From assembly GCA_030149295.1 (NCBI GenBank), contig JASBRV010000086.1, positions 22,988 to 86,987 of the forward strand: DNA of 64,000 nt, in the 5' to 3' direction. Below are positions 50,974-58,503 of this stretch, in pieces. The notes under the pieces are model-generated. The model made no database searches. It was not told the origin of the DNA and saw only the letters and a program-made list of their open reading frames with translations. Source of the DNA: Bacteriovoracales bacterium (GTDB lineage: Bacteria > Bdellovibrionota > Bacteriovoracia > Bacteriovoracales > Bacteriovoracaceae). A program made the position numbers and the translations under genes. Position 1 is the first letter of the stretch. Every line of letters starts with the position of its first letter.

Positions 50974-51030
50974 GGGTTTTTGACAAATCACGCCATATTT
51001 CTTTTTACTATATATTTTTGTCTCAAAAAA

Positions 51031-51039
51031 TGTTATACT
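51031..51039 (+). promoter_or_regulatory. Extended -10 promoter before the candidate small RNA
   Basis: TGTTATACT (51031-51039) followed by AAGGTGTAA. It matches the M15 and tRNA promoters. No strong -35. Confidence 0.6.
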
Positions 51040-51045
51040 AAGGTG

Positions 51046-51186
51046 TAAAGAGGTTATTTTGATTACCTCTTAAGATATCTTAGGAGTTACACAGAACACA
51101 AGAGCCTCACCAGATAAGAACTAATAAAGAACACCAACAAACACTAATAAAGATTCCTCACAGGGGCTCTTCTGAGCCCTTTTCTT
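51046..51186 (+). ncRNA. Candidate small RNA of about 140 nt
   Basis: Starts just downstream of the extended -10 at 51034 and ends at a perfect terminator (GGGGCTC-TTCT-GAGCCC then TTTTCTT, 51163-51187). It contains a hairpin AAGAGGT...ACCTCTT (51048-51071) and a palindrome AAGATATCTT. No start codon with a ribosome site is seen. Confidence 0.5.
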
Positions 51187-51187
51187 A
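51162..51187 (+). terminator. Terminator at the end of the candidate small RNA
   Basis: AGGGGCTC (51162-51169), loop TTCT, GAGCCCTT (51174-51181), then a T-rich tail. It also ends read-through from the plus-strand operon. Confidence 0.8.
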
Positions 51188-52015
51188 TATCCCTAGATAT
51201 TCTATAGGGACTCCTACCATATACACCTCTCCCCAAAATATCCCTCCTTAAAATATCATATCCTATCTAGAAATATCTTCTGGGGTAAGAATATCCAGAT
51301 ATCTCAGCTTCGGCTCCTTATGAGTTAATGTACTCTTCATGGTACATTATAGGCTTTAATGATCTATATAGAGTCCATTAGGTTTTCTCCTAAAATCCCT
51401 CCTTCGATATCTCCTTCGGTATTACCTTCGGTATCTCCTGTTTCCTCTTAAAATCCTCCTTCGGTATAGAGGTGCTAGGCACCCCACCCCGGACCCTCCC
51501 CTGCATTCCTTATAATCCTAAAATATCATTCCTTAAATAAGCTTAAAATAACCATGTCAAGGCTTAAAATCCTATGGATAATCATTAGAGGTTCTATAAA
51601 TACATAAGGATTATCTAGAGCCCACCTAGAGCCTATCTTTTGAATCTGAATCCCCGTGAGTCTCCCATAATCCCTTAATACATCCTTACCTTGTGTTTGT
51701 GTGTTCTTATTGTGTCCTTCCCTAGGGCCTATCCTAAGCCATCCTAAGAGTCTCAATAGATATCCTACAATCTGCACCTATCCATTAGATATGCACTCTG
51801 TGAAGGCTTTATAGAGGCTTTGTAGAGGGATAATGAGGCTATGTGTAGGGACACATACAAGGGATGGATAGTATTCAGATTCAAAAGGTAATTAGAGGGA
51901 TTTTAAGAGGGTATTTTAAGGGGATTATAAAAGATAGGTGTATATTAGGAGGGTATTTTAAGGGTAGGTAATAAGATTATTTTAAGGAATAGGAAGAGGT
52001 ATTTTAAGGGGTTTA

Positions 52016-52115
52016 GCAACCAATAGATAAATAGAGGTATCACTAGCAACCAATAAGATTATAAGGCAACCAATAGATAAATAGAGGTATCACTAGCAAC
52101 CAATAAGATTATAAG
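52016..52115. repeat. 50-bp tandem repeat, two exact copies
   Basis: Units 52016-52065 and 52066-52115 are identical and start GCAACCAATAGATAAATAG; a third partial start (GCAACCA) follows. Each unit also holds an internal GCAACCAATA copy. Just right of the TATTTTAAGG array. Confidence 0.9.
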
Positions 52116-52610
52116 GCAACCATAGGAGCTACTACGATATACAACGCTCTACAAGGAGAATCTAAGGATAATCGTCCCCATACAAGACTCTATAGAGCTA
52201 TATAGCTGTTCGGTGGATTCCTCAAGGGAATATATAGGTATTCCTTCCATGAATAGGCCCATGAAATCCCATGAATAAAATTAATAGGTCAGGAGAGCGC
52301 ATAGGAGCGTTTTTGAGGCATTTTAAGGATAGGCTGTAGTGAGGCCCTAGATAGGTGCTAAATGGCTCTGTATGGGCTTTAGAGACCCCTTAGAGGTATC
52401 CTTTATATTTATTCTTTGGTTTGTCTCTTGGTGTTCCTTACCATGTAAGTATCCGTTGAATCCCATTGAATCCATAAGGAAACTTAAAGGAAATCTAATT
52501 TAGATAATTGTATATTAGAAGAGGCTAATATAAGGGACGAAAGAAAGGCCCTAGAGAAATTCCCTAGAGCCTAGCTATACCTGTCTGGTTTTCAGTGCCG
52601 TTTCATTGGA

Positions 52611-52781
52611 TTACCCTCTAGGGAGCATAGAAAAGAGTGTGAAAGCCACCACTAGGGTCGTAATGAAACTTACAATAGCGGCAATGAAATTGGCAGGTTT
52701 ACCAGAGTCTAAATAAACTTTTCCATTTAGAATACATCCAATTATATTAATAACCAAAATGATAATGCCAAAGACTGCCAT
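52611..52781 (-). CDS. Small membrane protein (56 aa)
   Basis: MAVFGIIILVINIIGCILNG and a second hydrophobic stretch (FIAAIVSFITTLVVAFTLF) make two membrane helices. ATG 52781 follows AAGGAGA; longer starts lack a site. Role unknown. Confidence 0.55.
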   Translation of the reverse strand: MAVFGIIILVINIIGCILNGKVYLDSGKPANFIAAIVSFITTLVVAFTLFSMLPRG

Positions 52782-52898
52782 GGAATTCTCCTTAGATGGG
52801 TTTACCATCAATATGGGGTACGCCTTTAATGATATTCACATGAACGCCAAGGGCTCTTAGGCGGCTGCAAGTTACGCATGATTTTCTCCTAGCTATAG

Positions 52899-53138
52899 TT
52901 AATTTAAAGGTTGATATCCTTTAGATTCGGCGAAACCCCTTGCACCCTGTTCCGTATCAAATACGGGTGATTTATAGGCGTAGAGTTTCCCGTCATCGCC
53001 TTCCCATGCACGACATCCTAAAACGTCGGATTGTCGAGCTAGAACAATCTTGTGAAGCGAAACAGGAACACTCCCAACATACCCCCATTTACCACTAGGA
53101 AATTTATGAATATGCAATCCTAAATTATGTCCTAACAT
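52899..53138 (-). CDS. Hypothetical protein (79 aa)
   Basis: Beta-rich; GKWGYVGSVPVSLH and VFDTEQGARGFAESKGYQP. ATG 53138 behind AGAGGTG is chosen over a longer start. Unknown. Confidence 0.55.
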   Translation of the reverse strand: MLGHNLGLHIHKFPSGKWGYVGSVPVSLHKIVLARQSDVLGCRAWEGDDGKLYAYKSPVFDTEQGARGFAESKGYQPLN

Positions 53139-53139
53139 T

Positions 53140-53367
53140 TTACACCTCTTTATATGGTTTTTGTCCGCCAATAGCTTGCGGTGGTCCGAATTCTGCTAAT
53201 ACCTCTTTATGGACTATAGGGGCAGATTCTACAAAATCCATACCTTGATTCCAATAATAGCGTTGGCGTTCTTTTCTGAATTCTGCTACTTGGCGACCCA
53301 ATTCTAAGCCATATGTATAACCCTTGCCATGTGTAGCGGCGTTAGAAAGAATCTGTGAATTGTTCAT
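53140..53367 (-). CDS. Hypothetical protein (75 aa)
   Basis: Helical N terminus with GYTYGLELGRQVAEFRKERQ; no family recognised. Next gene begins 2 bases after its stop. Confidence 0.5.
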   Translation of the reverse strand: MNNSQILSNAATHGKGYTYGLELGRQVAEFRKERQRYYWNQGMDFVESAPIVHKEVLAEFGPPQAIGGQKPYKEV

Positions 53368-53377
53368 AAGTCACCTA

Positions 53378-53566
53378 TTAACGGTTGTTAAGTTTATCAA
53401 TTGCTTGGTTGATTGATTCTTGATCATCTTCACTAGAGACAACCTTGACGCCTTCACCTCTATCCACTAACAATGAAGATTCGTCTCTTACGCAATCTTT
53501 ATCATAGTCACCAAAATCAGGTTCCCATCGGCCATCACGTTTAACACAGAGGGTATAGTATTTCAT
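53378..53566 (-). CDS. Hypothetical protein (62 aa)
   Basis: Starts MKYYTLCVKRDGRWEPDFGDY; ATG 53566 has AGAGGAA upstream. Acidic, no motif. Confidence 0.5.
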   Translation of the reverse strand: MKYYTLCVKRDGRWEPDFGDYDKDCVRDESSLLVDRGEGVKVVSSEDDQESINQAIDKLNNR

Positions 53567-53568
53567 GA

Positions 53569-53790
53569 TTAAAGTTTCCTCTGTTCTACGAATTCTTTTG
53601 CTGAATCGAGCGCCTTTTCCACTTGATCGCTTCTGTAAGCACTTATGGGATGGGCACAATCTTCAAAATCAATATCTGCAAGCATCAATTGTAAAGTGAG
53701 CTTGTGGTATGCCTTAGCACCAATAGCGGTTAAAACCAATTTTTCACCTGATTCGCTGACCACTTTGACTTCGTAGATTGATGTAGCCAT
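53569..53790 (-). CDS. Hypothetical protein (73 aa)
   Basis: MATSIYEVKVVSESGEKLVL then helical. ATG 53790 behind AGGTGA. First gene behind the promoter at 53831. Confidence 0.5.
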   Translation of the reverse strand: MATSIYEVKVVSESGEKLVLTAIGAKAYHKLTLQLMLADIDFEDCAHPISAYRSDQVEKALDSAKEFVEQRKL

Positions 53791-53830
53791 GTCATTCACC
53801 TGTCTAGCTGTTTCCGTTGACTGTAGGGAC

Positions 53831-53858
53831 AGTGTACACCAGCTAATGAACAAAACAA
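53831..53858 (-). promoter_or_regulatory. Early-type promoter
   Basis: TTGTTT (53853-53858), 16 bases, TACACT (53831-53836), with a TG two bases before the -10. Followed by GTCCCTACAGTC, a word shared with the promoters at 55832 and 57866. Confidence 0.55.
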
Positions 53859-53949
53859 TAGATAATCAAAAGAAATTTAGATGAATTATTCCTATCAATA
53901 GTAGGGTGCCAATAGGGTATCTTTATAGGTTTCCTATAGGCAAAAAGAA

Positions 53950-53974
53950 GGCCCATCAAGGGGGATGATGGGCC
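53950..53974. terminator. Bidirectional-looking terminator
   Basis: GGCCCATCA and TGATGGGCC form a nine-pair stem; T-rich runs follow on both strands. Ends the leftward unit 54309-54046. Confidence 0.75.
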
Positions 53975-54045
53975 AAAAAAGCGCCGTTGTGTGCGTCAAG
54001 GCTTTATAGTCCAATCAGCACACCGGGGTGGCGCAAGGCAAATAC

Positions 54046-54309
54046 TTAGAATTCGTCGTCTGTGTTCTCCGAATCTTCATCCCAATTCTCTATCTGTGCT
54101 GATTCTCTGTCAAGGTCTATAAGTAATTGCATATCATGAAGGGAAGTGTGCAGTAAATCCGCCATTCCGATATACTTTGATTCCTGGCAACACCGATGGG
54201 CTAGCTTGGTTAATACCTTACCATACTCATTATTTACATGACTCAGAGCATCATCTACAGATTTATGGCTCTTACCATCATTCGTGATATAAACCTTTTC
54301 CATTCTCAT
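54046..54309 (-). CDS. Hypothetical acidic protein (87 aa)
   Basis: Helical with an acidic tail (NWDEDSENTDDEF). The ATG is preceded by AGGTGATTT, a leader repeated before several genes here. Unknown role. Confidence 0.55.
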   Translation of the reverse strand: MRMEKVYITNDGKSHKSVDDALSHVNNEYGKVLTKLAHRCCQESKYIGMADLLHTSLHDMQLLIDLDRESAQIENWDEDSENTDDEF

Positions 54310-54325
54310 AAATCACCTGTTTTAT

Positions 54326-54640
54326 TTACAAATACTCTTGCACGGCTTCCCACAATTCCTTATAGGTGCCGTGGTCGGTGTTGTTGGCTTCACTTCCAAG
54401 GAATATATAAAGATTTTTATTTTCCTTCTCTAAATCCTTAGAAAATTCTAGAGTTACCATAATAAAATCAAATGAATGCCTTTCAATATCAGGACTATTA
54501 AAGGATAAATAATCCCCCGCCGCGCAGTCACTCCATCCTAAGTCATGGTCAACGGGGCAAGAAGGATTATTAGTGGCTGTTTCATGTACAAATTTAAGAA
54601 ACCCGTGGTATGTCTTTTCATCATTCATTGCCATATCCAT
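54326..54640 (-). CDS. Hypothetical protein (104 aa)
   Basis: Alpha/beta protein with SCPVDHDLGWSDCAAGDYL; two to three Cys/His could be structural. No family recognised. Starts one base after the next gene's stop region. Confidence 0.55.
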   Translation of the reverse strand: MDMAMNDEKTYHGFLKFVHETATNNPSCPVDHDLGWSDCAAGDYLSFNSPDIERHSFDFIMVTLEFSKDLEKENKNLYIFLGSEANNTDHGTYKELWEAVQEYL

Positions 54641-54894
54641 TAGATTGTCTCCTTATGCAATTGATAAGCATTGCGCATAGCTTTAGAAGCTTGGTTGATA
54701 TTGCGCATAGCTGTCGCCCTGGCATCTTTGCCAATCTGATTAGCTACCTTCAAACTTTCCTTAGCTTTAAGCCACTTGAAATAATACTCCAAAAACTTGT
54801 ATTTCTGGAAATCAGCCCATGAATTAGCGTTCAATCGCTTTTCACGATACTTGATTGATTTCAGGTTATATTGGGAATAGGTTGTGATATTCAT
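54640..54894 (-). CDS. Hypothetical basic helical protein (84 aa)
   Basis: Rich in Lys, Ala and Asn with long helices (YYFKWLKAKESLKVANQ). Possibly nucleic-acid or protein binding. Unknown. Confidence 0.5.
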   Translation of the reverse strand: MNITTYSQYNLKSIKYREKRLNANSWADFQKYKFLEYYFKWLKAKESLKVANQIGKDARATAMRNINQASKAMRNAYQLHKETI

Positions 54895-55286
54895 TAGAAA
54901 TTCCTTTCCTCAATCTGATTCCGTTCCACCATATCACCCCAACAACCAACAATCAAGCGATTACCGATAAAGATTATTGTGGGAATATATGTGTCCCCGG
55001 CGTTACAGTATTCCACCACCTCCCCCGATGTCTTATAAACGCCAAGTAGTTTAATGCCGTGCGCATTCAGCATATTGTTAATAATCAGTCTCTTAATTTC
55101 ATCATGTGTTGCATGAAACCTTGACATATTATACAACTGAGTGAGGCCCGGCTCAATATTATAAAGGCCCTCATAACTGTCTGCCTTCCATATCGCCCGA
55201 ATATGATCGGCTTTGTCTCTAGCCCCGTCTCCATACTCATGTTCAAGCAAAGGGATAATCTTTTCAGCACTAGCTGCAATGTACAT
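54894..55286 (-). CDS. Hypothetical protein (130 aa)
   Basis: Helical first part (ASAEKIIPLLEHEYGDGARD), then beta-rich end (PTIIFIGNRLIVGCWGDMV). No motif recognised. Confidence 0.55.
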   Translation of the reverse strand: MYIAASAEKIIPLLEHEYGDGARDKADHIRAIWKADSYEGLYNIEPGLTQLYNMSRFHATHDEIKRLIINNMLNAHGIKLLGVYKTSGEVVEYCNAGDTYIPTIIFIGNRLIVGCWGDMVERNQIEERNF

Positions 55287-55297
55287 ATTAAATCACC

Positions 55298-55513
55298 TTA
55301 GATGTGATCGAATTTAATTGATTTTCTGTTAGCGCCCAACTCCCTTTCTAGGATATCTAAGCATGTTGTTGCCATCCCTTTATTCCATCCCGGTTTCTCT
55401 TTGCTGGCATACACTGTAAACCTTTTGCCCTTATAATCGCCTGTCAACACTGTTAGGCGAAAATTAAAACTATCAGCGTAACCTGTCCAACATTCTTCGG
55501 TTTGCACTTTCAT
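55298..55513 (-). CDS. Hypothetical protein (71 aa)
   Basis: Beta-rich (SFNFRLTVLTGDYKGKRFTV) then helix. AGGTGATTTAAT leader before the ATG. Unknown. Confidence 0.5.
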   Translation of the reverse strand: MKVQTEECWTGYADSFNFRLTVLTGDYKGKRFTVYASKEKPGWNKGMATTCLDILERELGANRKSIKFDHI

Positions 55514-55514
55514 A

Positions 55515-55586
55515 TTAAATCACCTTAAACGCTTTAGATATTGTCATACCGCCAATGATACACAACCCTAAGAGAACTACAATCAT
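55515..55586 (-). CDS. Tiny membrane peptide (23 aa)
   Basis: MIVVLLGLCIIGGMTISKA is a membrane-helix-like peptide behind AAGAGGAA. Its TAA lies in the leader of the next gene and its start overlaps the stop of the gene before, so a real gene is plausible but unproven. Confidence 0.4.
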   Translation of the reverse strand: MIVVLLGLCIIGGMTISKAFKVI

Positions 55587-55795
55587 TTTTCCTCTTCCCT
55601 TATTAGCTCTTTAAGAACACATTCAACAGCCACATGGTAGTCAATACCAGAATGGACATCACAACCAATAGTATAAATGTCCCGTTCTGACAAACCACCA
55701 TTAGCTAGGTTGATAATCTGTTCATCCTCTAGAGGGCAATAGGTGAATCCATAAAAAGCAAATGATTGTTTGACTGTTTCTACAGTAATATTCAT
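55583..55795 (-). CDS. Hypothetical protein (70 aa)
   Basis: Helical, acidic (GLSERDIYTIGCDVHSGIDY). GGTGATTT leader. First gene behind the promoter at 55832. Confidence 0.5.
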   Translation of the reverse strand: MNITVETVKQSFAFYGFTYCPLEDEQIINLANGGLSERDIYTIGCDVHSGIDYHVAVECVLKELIREEEK

Positions 55796-55831
55796 AAATC
55801 ACCACTAGGCTTTTCTTTTGAATGTAGGGTC

Positions 55832-55860
55832 ATTGTCATACCTATCCGTCACCCTGTCAA
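55832..55860 (-). promoter_or_regulatory. Early-type promoter
   Basis: TTGACA (55855-55860), 17 bases, GACAAT (55832-55837), followed by GACCCTACATTC. Confidence 0.7.
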
Positions 55861-55878
55861 GGAATCATCAAAGAAAAA

Positions 55879-55909
55879 GCCCATGATTCTTTTCTATGAA
55901 TTCATGGGC
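55879..55909 (-). terminator. Terminator before the 55832 promoter
   Basis: GCCCATGA and TCATGGGC pair around a 15-base loop; the minus-strand 3' side runs into TTTTTCTTT. Ends the unit starting near 57223. Confidence 0.7.
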
Positions 55910-55927
55910 CGTGATAGAGGTTTTCTA

Positions 55928-56095
55928 TTAAGATAAAGTTTGACAGATATCAGGTAAGTAAGATGCCGCCACCATGATAGACCCAATGATAAAACATAAG
56001 TAAACAGTTATACCTAAGAGCAACCCTAAAAATCTGCCTAAAAGATAAGAGCCTAAAAGTATATGGCACATCCCAATAATAAAGAGTATGTCCAT
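55928..56095 (-). CDS. Small membrane protein (55 aa)
   Basis: Two hydrophobic segments (DILFIIGMCHILLGSYLLG and LLLGITVYLCFIIGSIMVAA). Stop 55928; start ATG 56095, 3 bases after the stop of the gene before. Unknown role. Confidence 0.5.
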   Translation of the reverse strand: MDILFIIGMCHILLGSYLLGRFLGLLLGITVYLCFIIGSIMVAASYLPDICQTLS

Positions 56096-56098
56096 TAT

Positions 56099-56332
56099 CT
56101 ATTCTCCAAAGTGTTTGTTTCTAAAGTGTTCCCATCTGCGTTTGCGTCTCGCTTTATTCTCTTGCCTCTTTAGCTCCCTTGCCTGTTCCTCTGCCGCTCT
56201 TTCTGCCGCTTCTTCTTCCGTCTTAGGTTCCTCACAATGGAACAATTTAAGGAATACATAGATAACAATACCAACACCAGACAATATTAAGAAAGATAAA
56301 AGAATAATTCCGCCAATGCCTTCATCTTTCAT
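56099..56332 (-). CDS. Membrane-anchored charged protein (77 aa)
   Basis: N-terminal membrane helix (GIILLSFLILSGVGIVIYVFL) then an acidic and basic helix (EEEAAERAAEEQARELKRQE). Probably inner-membrane anchored with a cytoplasmic tail. Unknown role. Confidence 0.6.
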   Translation of the reverse strand: MKDEGIGGIILLSFLILSGVGIVIYVFLKLFHCEEPKTEEEAAERAAEEQARELKRQENKARRKRRWEHFRNKHFGE

Positions 56333-56457
56333 GCGCCCACCATATCATTAAATGATTGGCGCTTGCGTTTGTTCTGGCGTAGTTCACGGATACGGGCCTT
56401 GGAAGGTTTGTCCATAGAATGACGTTTACGGCTTTTCATCTTTTCATTAACTTTCAT
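56329..56457 (-). CDS. Very basic small protein (42 aa)
   Basis: Arg/Lys-rich (MKSRKRHSMDKPSKARIREL; RQNKRKRQ); likely binds nucleic acid. AGGAG stands about 8 bases before ATG 56457 and the stop overlaps the next start (ATGA). Confidence 0.5.
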   Translation of the reverse strand: MKVNEKMKSRKRHSMDKPSKARIRELRQNKRKRQSFNDMVGA

Positions 56458-56472
56458 TAGATTGGCTCCTGA

Positions 56473-56802
56473 TTAATCAATGTCACCAAAAAGGTTTTGC
56501 TTTTCTTCGGCTGTCATTAATTCTTCACAGTATGCAAATAAATCACCATCCTGATAAAGTCTGTAAAGATTACCTTCACTGTCTGTGAATTCAGCATTGT
56601 CTAAGACGTACTGCCAAGCATCCCAATAATTACCCCCTTCGGGGCCTTCCCGTAAATCTGCTAACACTTTGTTGTGCCCATCATCGCCGCCGATGCCGTT
56701 CCATTTTCCTTTTTCGCGGCCTATTTCAAAAGATTCGGCGAATTGTTTAGGTATATAAATACCACGGTTTTCGTCCAAGAGAATTGCAATTGACTGTTTC
56801 AT
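56473..56802 (-). CDS. Hypothetical protein (109 aa)
   Basis: GGNYWDAWQYVLDNAEFTD and GNLYRLYQDGDLFAYC are notable; this looks like a small recurrent phage early protein, of unknown role. AGGTGATTT leader before the ATG. Confidence 0.6.
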   Translation of the reverse strand: MKQSIAILLDENRGIYIPKQFAESFEIGREKGKWNGIGGDDGHNKVLADLREGPEGGNYWDAWQYVLDNAEFTDSEGNLYRLYQDGDLFAYCEELMTAEEKQNLFGDID

Positions 56803-56809
56803 AAATCAC

Positions 56810-57223
56810 CTATTGATTGCTTGGCGTATGCCAATCATCTGAAAAAAGTTTATCCGTACCTTTCCACAAATGTGCCCATTGCATGTTAGACAAATCCCGC
56901 GCCTTGTCAGGATCATCATACAAATGTTTTGTGGTTTGATGCAAACTGTCTTTATGTATTGAATAGATAATACCATTATCATCTTTATAACAGAATTCTG
57001 TATCCTGCCATAGGTTATCACATAATGCCTTGAAATAACCTTTTGCATAATGGCGATAATACGACGGGTACACGTTACGACCATTCCGCCATTTGCGGCC
57101 TAATTCTTCCATCAAGGGTCCATGATAAAAACCTTTAATGATATCTATATATTTAGCTCTCACTGTCTTTTTAATGGCAATATATTCTCGGATATGTGTT
57201 TCAATTCTCATATCATCTAACAT
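56810..57223 (-). CDS. Hypothetical protein (137 aa)
   Basis: Alpha-rich, Tyr-rich and basic (YPSYYRHYAKGYFKALCDNL). No family recognised. AGGTGATTT leader upstream of the next gene. Confidence 0.55.
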   Translation of the reverse strand: MLDDMRIETHIREYIAIKKTVRAKYIDIIKGFYHGPLMEELGRKWRNGRNVYPSYYRHYAKGYFKALCDNLWQDTEFCYKDDNGIIYSIHKDSLHQTTKHLYDDPDKARDLSNMQWAHLWKGTDKLFSDDWHTPSNQ

Positions 57224-57257
57224 AAATCACCTATTAATCACTAGAATTTAGTGGAAT

Positions 57258-57273
57258 GGGCGCCTAAGCGCCC
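57258..57273 (-). terminator. Hairpin after the 57274 gene, possible terminator
   Basis: GGGCGC and GCGCCC with a 4-base loop right behind the stop codon. The T tract is poor, so termination may be partial. Confidence 0.45.
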
Positions 57274-57834
57274 TTACAATTCACCCTCGATTTCTTCACG
57301 GGTGACGTTAGCATAAGCCCATTCAGAAATAGTTCCATCTTTGCAAAGGCTGTCTGTCCAGTCGTTGAAACCTTCGTCAAGCGCCGGGATGTCATTTTCG
57401 CCGTATTCGTTGACAATACATTCTCTGACAAAAGGCCATTCAGATACAAGGTGATCAAAATCGGCTTCCCGTTCCTCAAGGATTTCTGTGATGTCATCCT
57501 CTGCCTGACTACACCACAATTCTACGGCGAATGACAGAATTGCAACGGCAACGCCTGCCCATGATTTATTAGAACAATCAATTGAGCATTCGCCGGTAGT
57601 TTCTTCAATATAATCCAAGACGGCATTGCCATGTTTATTCATGGTATCTAGGGCCTTATGATACGTTACGGCAGGCATATAAGCGCCTGATTCGCAACCG
57701 CCCTGATTAACGCCTGTTACTTTGTAACAACTAATGTCCTGTTCGATCCATTCCGGAACTTCAATGCCGAAGCTCTTAACCGCCTGTTCACCGCAATCGC
57801 TGATATCAAAATCATGAGAATGTGTCATTGCCAT
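57274..57834 (-). CDS. Hypothetical early-type protein (186 aa)
   Basis: Cys-rich and acidic: GIEVPEWIEQDISCYKVTGV, GGCESGAYMPAVTYHKAL, then CSIDCSNKSWAGVAVAILSF. Recalls phage proteins of unknown function with WIEqDI and GcesGAYMPA blocks. First gene behind the promoter at 57866. Confidence 0.6.
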   Translation of the reverse strand: MAMTHSHDFDISDCGEQAVKSFGIEVPEWIEQDISCYKVTGVNQGGCESGAYMPAVTYHKALDTMNKHGNAVLDYIEETTGECSIDCSNKSWAGVAVAILSFAVELWCSQAEDDITEILEEREADFDHLVSEWPFVRECIVNEYGENDIPALDEGFNDWTDSLCKDGTISEWAYANVTREEIEGEL

Positions 57835-57865
57835 TTACCTTTGATTTCCTAAGAATGTAGGGGCC

Positions 57866-57893
57866 ATCTTACAGGCCCCTGAGAGGATGTCAA
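57866..57893 (-). promoter_or_regulatory. Early-type promoter
   Basis: TTGACA (57888-57893), 16 bases, TAAGAT (57866-57871), followed by GGCCCCTACATTC. The -35 sits on the last codons of the upstream gene. A GGGGCC...GGCCCC hairpin overlaps the promoter. Confidence 0.7.
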
Positions 57894-58054
57894 GCTACTT
57901 TTGAGGAAAATTTAGAATTCTTTCCGTGGTCCAGTACCAGAGCCCATTTGTGTCCATTAGGGGTAGGCTTTGCCAGTTTGTCAAGGCGGAAAGGCTTCTT
58001 AGATTTACTCTTAATAGAGCGTGCTTCATCACGGGTACGAAAATAAATTTTCAT
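57890..58054 (-). CDS. Small basic protein (54 aa)
   Basis: MKIYFRTRDEARSIKSKSKK then HKWALVLDHG; a short basic protein seen in other phages as a stand-alone unit, function unknown. ATG 58054 behind TGGAGA; its own promoter lies at 58091. Confidence 0.55.
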   Translation of the reverse strand: MKIYFRTRDEARSIKSKSKKPFRLDKLAKPTPNGHKWALVLDHGKNSKFSSKVA

Positions 58055-58090
58055 TTGTATTTCTCCACTATTTGCGTTGCCAGTGGGCAA

Positions 58091-58119
58091 ACTATGAAAG
58101 ACCCGGCTTCGGATGTCAA
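58091..58119 (-). promoter_or_regulatory. Early-type promoter
   Basis: TTGACA (58114-58119), 17 bases, CATAGT (58091-58096). The -35 context TTGACATCC is shared with the promoters at 57866 and 59352. Confidence 0.55.
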
Positions 58120-58312
58120 GGAAAATTTAAAGATTCCCTATAGAACAATTCGTCATAAGAATCTAAGTCTTATTCCAAAACAATATTGACAGTGTTTCTA
58201 AGATTGTGCGATCATTTACATATGGCGGGAACGAAGCGGAGACGTGGACACCGGAGTACAAGACGCCGCCCCTGTCTGTCATTCTGGGGATGCAAATGAT
58301 TCTTAAATGGGA

Positions 58313-58355
58313 GCTTAAAATAGGGGTTTTAAGGCTTAAAATAACGCTTAAAATG
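58313..58355. repeat. GCTTAAAATA iteron-like repeats
   Basis: Copies at 58313-58322, 58334-58343 and 58346-58355 (last base G), with an inverted TTTTAAG between the first two. The same word occurs at 51541 and, one base changed, at 51562. Confidence 0.75.
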
Positions 58356-58449
58356 GGCCAGGGCTGGCGCCGAGGCGGGGTATAAAAATGGCGCCACATG
58401 GCCGCCTAAAAGTTCATTCGTTTTCTACAGATTTTTCTCTAGAGATTTT

Positions 58450-58503
58450 GAAAATCAGCCCCGGACCCGAAAAATTGAAAATCAGCCCCGGACCCGAAAA
58501 ATT
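58450..58503. repeat. 27-bp tandem repeat, two copies
   Basis: Two exact units, 58450-58476 and 58477-58503, each GAAAATCAGCCCCGGACCCG plus AAAAATT. They sit just past the stop of the gene at 58512. Confidence 0.9.

Larger units (their letters stand above)
50974..52610. other. Gene-free region with iteron-like repeats, possible replication origin
   Basis: 1.6 kb between converging gene blocks. The left half (to about 51800) is pyrimidine-rich on the plus strand and the right half purine-rich, so strand composition flips in the middle. TATTTTAAGG occurs four times at 51912, 51954, 51978 and 52000, with its complement CCTTAAAATA at 51246 and looser copies on both sides. It also holds a 50-bp tandem repeat, several CTCCTTCGGTAT words near 51400-51460 and a candidate small RNA. 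No convincing gene. Confidence 0.6.

Noticed and set aside
51526..51777. Minus-strand 83-codon frame in the gene-free region
   Set aside because: Weak ribosome site, low-complexity repeat DNA and no neighbour context; more likely chance.
52826..52879. 17-codon minus-strand mini-ORF with AGGAGA upstream
   Set aside because: Too short to support without expression data; may be a leader peptide.
58163..58399. Minus-strand frame (78 codons) in the GC-rich repeat region
   Set aside because: No ribosome site, Pro/Arg/Ser-rich nonsense composition, crosses repeats.
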